Shown: positions 8,565-10,300 of the stretch, piece after piece
Layout of the letters: every line of letters starts with the position of its first letter
Numbering within the stretch: the stretch's first letter is position 1
Source: Stereocaulon alpinum
Taxonomy: Eukaryota; Ascomycota; Lecanoromycetes; Lecanorales; Stereocaulaceae
Length of the DNA stretch: 10,300 nucleotides
Direction: 5' to 3'
Assembly (NCBI GenBank): GCA_018257865.1
Contig: JAEUBA010000316.1
Span: 1-10,300, forward strand
The notes under the pieces: model-generated
Told to the model about the DNA's origin: nothing
What the model saw: only the letters and a program-made list of their open reading frames with translations
Database searches by the model: none
Made by a program: the position numbers and the translations under genes

Positions 8565-9013
8565 CTAGTAAGATATTATAGTTATAATAGGGTAGTCGAT
8601 ATAGCGGCTTAGTAAGGAAGGGTTCTCTTTAAACTTAGTACTTACTATCTAGATTTAGAAGTAATTATCTCTTAAAGGTTCGTACTTCTTATAGATATAG
8701 AATCGTATTAAGAATACGTAAAATATTAGTAGATAATAGGAAGATTATTAGCCTACTATTTCTACTAAAAGGGGAGTTCTTTCCTATAGCTAGTTAACTC
8801 TATACTAATTAATATTCTATAGAATTTATATTTCTCTAGTTTAAATAGAAGATCGACTTATTATAAGTAATAGAGTTTTATTTTATATATATAAAAGTTA
8901 ATAGGCTAGCGATAGAGACACACCTGTACGCGGTGCTAGCTACGAACCTGAATACCTATTTAGAGCTGAGATATCTCCCCTAATATATTGCAGGTTGAAC
9001 GATGTTAAGACGT

Positions 9014-9058
9014 CGCGTAGTTGCTGAGAACTCTATATAGAGTTTTTTAGGCAACGCG
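9014..9058. repeat. Imperfect hairpin around a perfect 16-bp palindrome
   Basis: AACTCTATATAGAGTT (9029-9044) is a perfect palindrome. Outside it, CGCG-TA-GTTGC (9014-9024) pairs with GCAACGCG (9051-9058) apart from a TA bulge, with short unpaired arms between. The outer arms keep intact TG and CA. It could be a cruciform or RNA hairpin in an element's terminal or leader region. No function is assignable. Confidence 0.6.
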
Positions 9059-9675
9059 ATAATACCTACCCTAACTCTACTACGACTATTATACCTCCCC
9101 TACGATCGAGACTAGACAGTAAGAATTGGTATCAGGTATAGTATCTCAGCCTAATAAGTAAAGAGTATAGGTAATACCTACCCAGCCGTTAATTTAAAAA
9201 ATCTAATATCTACGTGCGCTTAATACGTATCTACTAGTTAAGACTAACGCGCAGTCTATCCTAGGGGAAGGCTGGGGTTATAGGTATATAGGACTAAGAG
9301 AAGGATATACTAAGTTATAAATTAGAAGGCGTATTTTAGAAAAGGACGGCCCCTATCTAAGTAGCTAGGCGAGCCTTTAGTATAAGCGGCGCCGTATAAC
9401 CATAATTATAAGCTGAAGGGTTGGCTCCCCCCTGAAGCAAAGTGTATAAGGATAGAAGTAAGTACTATCTAATACGACCGGCGGGATATTATACTATCCG
9501 ATTCTTTATACGAGTATAGGCCTCCTAGGCGGTGTATGTAGCTTCCCCCCTTTCTCGTATCCTCAACCAGTAAACCACCGAACAGCCAAATCCGGTACTA
9601 CTACGGACACTAATAAACACTACTAATCAGCGCTAATAACTCGAACCCTTACGGGACGGCTATATACCCCCTCCT

Positions 9676-9686
9676 CCCCCCCCCCC
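9676..9686. repeat. C11 homopolymer in a C-rich tract
   Basis: A run of eleven C ends the C-rich stretch 9667-9686. C-rich runs also occur at about 9427-9432 and 9544-9549. RIP does not attack CpC efficiently, so such tracts survive. Length may be unreliable because homopolymers are prone to slippage and sequencing error. Confidence 0.8.
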
Positions 9687-9713
9687 GTATTAACACAGTA
9701 AAGGTTAAAGAAA

Positions 9714-9844
9714 GTTATAGGGCGCTCAGCGCTATAATAAAGTCGAAGGATATAAAAGAATACAGCAGGGTCCTTAAGAGCTGAGTATAGTGCGAAGGGC
9801 GTATATTACAGTTAGTATTAGAAATAATGTTATAGAGCGCTCAG
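9714..9844. repeat. 16-bp direct repeat, two copies 115 bp apart
   Basis: GTTATAGGGCGCTCAG (9714-9729) and GTTATAGAGCGCTCAG (9829-9844) differ at one base, and both are followed by TATAAT-like DNA and TAAAG within 20 bases. They could be repeated regulatory words in an LTR or a transposon end. The second copy begins at a TGTT that could open an LTR ending at AGAACA (10039), but no matching target-site duplication is seen. Confidence 0.6.
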
Positions 9845-9972
9845 TATAATATTAAAGAACATAGTTAAGAGTTACCGGTATTAAGGAGGCCTAGGGTATA
9901 ATCCCTAGACTAAAAGCAATTATATCGTTAAGGATAAGCGGGAGTTTTTATCCAGGCACTATACTATGGTTT

Positions 9973-10097
9973 CTCTTACGGCTAGGAAAGGCACACTACG
10001 TGTACCATCTACTGGTTTTATAAATAATGTAATAGAACACCCTTATTAGTATATATAGATACTAGAATAGGCGTATAAACCAATCAATCAATAAAAG
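9973..10097 (+). repeat. Left arm of a 125-bp inverted repeat
   Basis: This arm matches the reverse complement of 10176-10300 over 125 bases with no gap and eight differences. Seven are CA/TA or TG/TA transitions. In six of them this arm keeps the unmutated base, for example CACAC against TATAC and ACTGG against ACTAG. It contains three CAAT units near its inner end. The arm may extend left of 9973, because the right arm reaches the end of the window. Confidence 0.95.
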
Positions 10098-10175
10098 TTA
10101 ATACCTATAATCTTTATAGAAGATTACTATAAAACCGGCTATATCTTACTTATTTTATACTCGATATAAAAAGCT
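10098..10175. other. 78-bp spacer between the inverted-repeat arms
   Basis: AT-rich sequence without a reading frame or a recognisable site. In a transcript it would form the loop of a long hairpin. Confidence 0.8.
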
Positions 10176-10300
10176 CTTTGATTGATTGATTGGTTTATAC
10201 GCCTATTCTAGTATCTATATATACTAATAAGGGTGTTCTATTATATTATTTGTAAAACTAGTAGATAGTATACGTAGTATACCTTTCCTAGCCGTAAGAG
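10176..10300 (-). repeat. Right arm of the 125-bp inverted repeat, cut by the window end
   Basis: It begins CTTTGATTGATTGATTGG and pairs with 9973-10097. It carries six of the seven RIP-type changes, whereas the left arm carries one (TTATAAAT against TTACAAAT). The match runs to the last base, so the true arm is probably longer. The pair could be two LTR-like or MITE-like copies inserted head to head, or one foldback element. GGGTGTTCTATTA is shared by both copies together with its flank, which argues against that TGTT being a simple LTR boundary. Confidence 0.95.

Larger units (their letters stand above)
7301..8915. other. Heavily RIP-mutated stretch, no recognisable gene
   Basis: I see no reading frame that I would defend. 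One frame at 7120-7530 is rich in Ser, Asn and Thr, but its stop density is what chance gives. Bases 7569-7598 keep some TG sites and look like a possible transposon end (GGGCTGATCGGTTGAGTAGG). Bases 8040-8110 are purine-rich on the plus strand. Bases 8420-8530 and 8870-8900 are nearly pure A/T. Two related words, AAAGGGGTTCTTTTCTATAG (about 8265) and AAAGGGGAGTTCTTTCCTAT (about 8768), may be remnants of an older duplication. Confidence 0.5.
8916..9972. other. Mosaic region of RIP-poor and RIP-rich DNA without a recognisable gene
   Basis: TG and CA become frequent from about 8916 (GACACACCTGTACGCGGTGC) and again at about 9530-9720 (TCAACCAGTAAACCACCGAA, CGGACACTAATAAACAC), with RIP-like DNA between. 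No frame on either strand resembles a known protein. The region ends at a 125-bp inverted repeat. It may be partly unique DNA between repeats, or low-copy or diverged repeat sequence such as LTR leader DNA. TGGTATCAG at 9127-9135 resembles an initiator-Met tRNA primer-binding site, but no LTR end precedes it. Confidence 0.45.
1..10300. other. RIP-mutated, AT-rich transposon-derived region
   Basis: Across most of the window CA and TG dinucleotides are nearly missing while TA is greatly over-represented and CG remains common. Bases 1261-1320 have no CA and no TG at all. Reading frames that still resemble proteins are filled with TAA and TAG where CAA, CAG or TGG would be expected. This is the mark of repeat-induced point mutation, a premeiotic defence of filamentous ascomycetes that converts CpA to TpA in duplicated DNA on both strands. 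The 125-bp inverted repeat and the 39-bp tandem repeat show the same change directly between copies. Exceptions are RIP-poor patches near 4134-4240, 8916-9030, 9540-9720 and 9940-10045. Confidence 0.9.

Noticed and set aside
8265..8800. Two similar AAAGGGG...TTCTTT words as a transposon's terminal repeats
   Set aside because: The similarity covers about 28 bases with mismatches and gaps, is in direct orientation, and does not extend.
9127..9135. TGGTATCAG as an initiator-Met tRNA primer-binding site of a Copia-type element
   Set aside because: No LTR end in CA stands before it, the match stops after nine bases, and no gag-like frame follows.
9610..9660. TTCGA on the minus strand (AGGGTTCGAGTT) as a tRNA T-arm
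   Set aside because: The flanking bases do not form a 5-bp T stem, and no acceptor, D or anticodon arm can be built around it.
9829..10039. Solo LTR from TGTTATAG to AGAACA (about 211 bp)
   Set aside because: The terminal match is only TGTT/AACA, the flanks show no target-site duplication, and the inverted repeat continues unchanged beyond the supposed end.
1..10300. CRISPR array, bacterial operon or phage
   Set aside because: No regularly spaced repeats, no ribosome-binding sites and no intact ORFs; the dinucleotide pattern is fungal RIP.

Overview
This window is a graveyard of transposable elements from what is most likely a filamentous ascomycete (Pezizomycotina), mutated by RIP (repeat-induced point mutation). 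CpA and TpG are almost absent over long stretches, TpA is everywhere, and CpG is kept. Bases 1261-1320, for example, contain no CA and no TG. That is the RIP signature (C to T in a CpA context on both strands), not generic CpG decay. I find no intact gene, tRNA, rRNA or CRISPR array. The sequence resembles an AT-rich, heterochromatic, gene-empty compartment. The species cannot be named from this sequence.

Layout, left to right. Bases 1-2512 (+): a RIP-destroyed Plavaka-type (CACTA-like) DNA transposase. It carries about 50 in-frame stops, yet from about 443 to 2512 it stays in one frame with no net indel. Bases 2505-2813 (+): another degenerate frame with few stops, possibly the C-terminal end or a second ORF of the same element. 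Bases 2868-2975: clustered short direct and inverted motifs resembling transposon subterminal repeats. Bases 2976-4130: AT-rich DNA with no recognisable gene. Bases 4134-4205: a small GC-rich, RIP-poor island at a probable element junction. Bases 4215-6764 (-): the 5' part of a Ty3/Gypsy LTR retrotransposon, with protease, gag (zinc knuckle) and a 188-bp LTR at 6577-6764. RT, RNase H and integrase are absent. Bases 6767-7300 (+): a Lys/Arg-rich degenerate frame that runs right up to the LTR edge, possibly a pogo/Fot1-type transposase tail into which the Gypsy element inserted. A 39-bp tandem duplication lies within it. Bases 7301-8915: heavily mutated, no recognisable gene. Bases 8916-9972: a mosaic of RIP-poor and RIP-rich DNA with a hairpin, a C11 tract and a 16-bp direct repeat. 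Bases 9973-10300: a 125-bp inverted repeat with a 78-bp spacer. Seven of the eight differences between its arms are CA/TA or TG/TA transitions, the clearest direct proof of RIP here.

The genes do not work together as a system. They are nested and adjacent mobile elements that the host silenced by mutation. The biological interest is the record of RIP (premature stops at former Gln/Trp codons, loss of the protease Asp, Cys to Tyr in the zinc knuckle), the nesting order, and the islands that escaped. Family assignments rest on motif recognition by eye and should be tested by translated profile searches on a RIP-corrected sequence.
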